From: Bosea sp. RAC05
Lineage (GTDB): Bacteria > Pseudomonadota > Alphaproteobacteria > Rhizobiales > Beijerinckiaceae
DNA: 64,000 nucleotides
Reading direction: 5' to 3'
Assembly: GCF_001713455.1 (NCBI RefSeq)
Contig: NZ_CP016464.1
Span: 2,838,001-2,902,000 of the forward strand
In this document: piece after piece, positions 63,004-64,000 of the stretch
How positions within the stretch are numbered: position 1 is the first letter of the stretch
How the letters are laid out: every line of letters begins with the position of its first letter
The notes under the pieces: model-generated
Databases searched by the model: none
Told to the model about the DNA's origin: nothing
What the model saw: the letters and a program-made list of their open reading frames with translations, nothing else
Translations under genes and position numbers: made by a program

Positions 63004-64000
63004 ATGACCAGCGGCAGGATTCATCAAGGCGCGCAGGTTCTGGTCGCGGTCATCCTCGTCGTCGCGGCCCTGTCGGTCGCCAGTTCCGTCTTCGCCCCCG
63101 TCGCGTTCGCGCTGTTCATCATCGCGCTGGTCTGGCCGCTGCAGCGCAGCCTCCAGGGTTTCCTGCCGCGCATGCTGGCGCTGGCGATCAGCATCGTCGT
63201 CATGGTGCTGGCCTTCGTCGCCTTCGGCTCGCTGATCGTCTGGGCCTTCGGCCGGGTCGGGCGCTGGATCGCGGCCGATGCCACGCGGTTCCAGCAGCTC
63301 TACGACCAGGCGACGCTCTGGCTCGAAGGCCATGGCATCGCCGTGACCGGGCTCTGGGCGGAGAACTTCAACGTCGCCTGGATGCTGCGCATGGCGCAGA
63401 CGATCAGCGGCCGGCTCAACACCACGATGAGCTTCTGGCTGGTGGTGCTGGTCTACGTCATCCTCGGCCTGCTCGAGGTCGAGGATTTCGGGCGCAAGCT
63501 GAAGGGCATGCGCAACCGCCTCGTCGGCGATGTGCTCCTGCGCGGCAGCCTGCAGACCGCCGCCAAGCTGCATCGCTACATGGCGGTGCGGACCGTGATG
63601 AGCCTGATCACCGGCGTGCTGGTCTGGGGCTTCGCCACGGCCGTGGGCCTGCCGCTGGCGGCAGAGTGGGGCTTCATCGCCTTCTCGCTGAACTACATCC
63701 CCTTCCTCGGGCCGCTGGTGGCGACCGTCTTCCCGACGCTGTTCGCCATGACGCAGTTCGGCTCCTGGCAGGCGGTGGTCGCGGTCTTCGCCTGCCTGAA
63801 CCTGATCCAGTTCGTCGTCGGCAGCTATATCGAACCGCGTGTCGCAGGCAGCGCGCTGTCAATGTCACCGACGCTGGTTCTGTTCTCGGTGTTCTTCTGG
63901 GCCTATCTCTGGGGCGTGTTCGGCGCCTTCATCGGCGTGCCCGTCACCATCGCGCTGCTGACCTTCTGCGCTCAGCATCCCGCGAGCCTCTGGGTGGCCG
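63004..64000 (+). CDS. AI-2E family transporter, N-terminal part (3' end outside window)
   Basis: The frame is open from ATG 63004 to the window edge (332 codons). Features of the AI-2E/PerM family are several N-terminal membrane segments (LVAVILVVAALSVASSVFAPVAFALFIIALVWPLQRSLQ), a soluble loop around residues 85-140, the pair LNYIPFLGPLVATVFP (conserved PFLGP), then SYIEPRVAGSALSMSPTLVLFSVFFWAYLWGVFGAFIGVPVTIAL with the family's EP and G-x-P signatures. Some members export autoinducer-2 or act as Na+/H+ antiporters; most are untested. It starts 5 bp after the patatin gene. Confidence 0.92.
   Translation, partial: MTSGRIHQGAQVLVAVILVVAALSVASSVFAPVAFALFIIALVWPLQRSLQGFLPRMLALAISIVVMVLAFVAFGSLIVWAFGRVGRWIAADATRFQQLYDQATLWLEGHGIAVTGLWAENFNVAWMLRMAQTISGRLNTTMSFWLVVLVYVILGLLEVEDFGRKLKGMRNRLVGDVLLRGSLQTAAKLHRYMAVRTVMSLITGVLVWGFATAVGLPLAAEWGFIAFSLNYIPFLGPLVATVFPTLFAMTQFGSWQAVVAVFACLNLIQFVVGSYIEPRVAGSALSMSPTLVLFSVFFWAYLWGVFGAFIGVPVTIALLTFCAQHPASLWVA

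Overview
The window reads as a chromosomal segment of a high-GC alphaproteobacterium of the Hyphomicrobiales (Rhizobiales), probably close to Bosea or Methylobacterium. That assignment is inferred from gene order (lpdA-lipA-ratA-like, pncC, ispDF, dusB-ntrBC-ntrYX-hfq-hflX), strongly biased GC-rich codon use, and the mix of transporters; no rRNA or other marker gene is present to confirm it. I see no tRNA, rRNA, CRISPR array, insertion sequence or prophage. Genes are tightly packed, often with 1-4 bp overlaps.

Region 1 (1-17,000) is conserved housekeeping: the end of dihydrolipoyl dehydrogenase, a secreted hydrolase, two tandem GlsB/YeaQ-type membrane proteins, lipoyl synthase, a RatA/COQ10-type START protein, a membrane-bound spermidine-synthase-like protein, then (minus strand) nicotinamide-nucleotide amidase and bifunctional IspDF, then dusB-ntrB-ntrC-ntrY-ntrX-hfq-hflX for nitrogen control and RNA/ribosome regulation.

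Region 2 (17,100-25,200) groups DNA-transaction genes: an FtsK-type translocase without membrane segments, an iron-sulfur cryptochrome/photolyase with all four cluster cysteines, and an SbcD-like nuclease overlapping a Rad50/YhaN-like ATPase without a zinc hook. It ends in a 108-bp palindromic intergenic repeat.

Region 3 (25,190-35,110) holds a hydantoinase/dihydropyrimidinase, RsgA, and a LysR regulator divergent from a polyamine-type ABC transporter operon (ATPase, HAD hydrolase, FAD amine oxidase-like enzyme, binding protein, two permeases). Two matching 17-bp palindromes lie between the divergent genes.

Region 4 (35,180-45,040) is a catabolic island: livKHMGF-type transporter, carboxymuconolactone decarboxylase-family protein, lactonase-like metallo-hydrolase; on the other strand a GntR/FCD regulator, a 3-hydroxyisobutyrate dehydrogenase-family enzyme and an unusual two-domain alpha/beta hydrolase; and an orphan TctC/Bug binding protein. 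Three copies of one operator motif (two identical over 20 bp) sit before the three transcription units, which suggests a single substrate-responsive regulon.

Region 5 (45,080-64,000) holds an AraC regulator, a small secreted Arg/Trp-rich protein, an SLC13 transporter, an AbgT transporter with an M20 peptidase, a DUF900-type lipoprotein hydrolase, a second AraC regulator, an adaptor-RND-adaptor efflux operon, a DUF1269 gene with a likely frameshift at its end, a beta-helix-like membrane protein, a patatin phospholipase and the start of an AI-2E-family transporter cut by the window edge.
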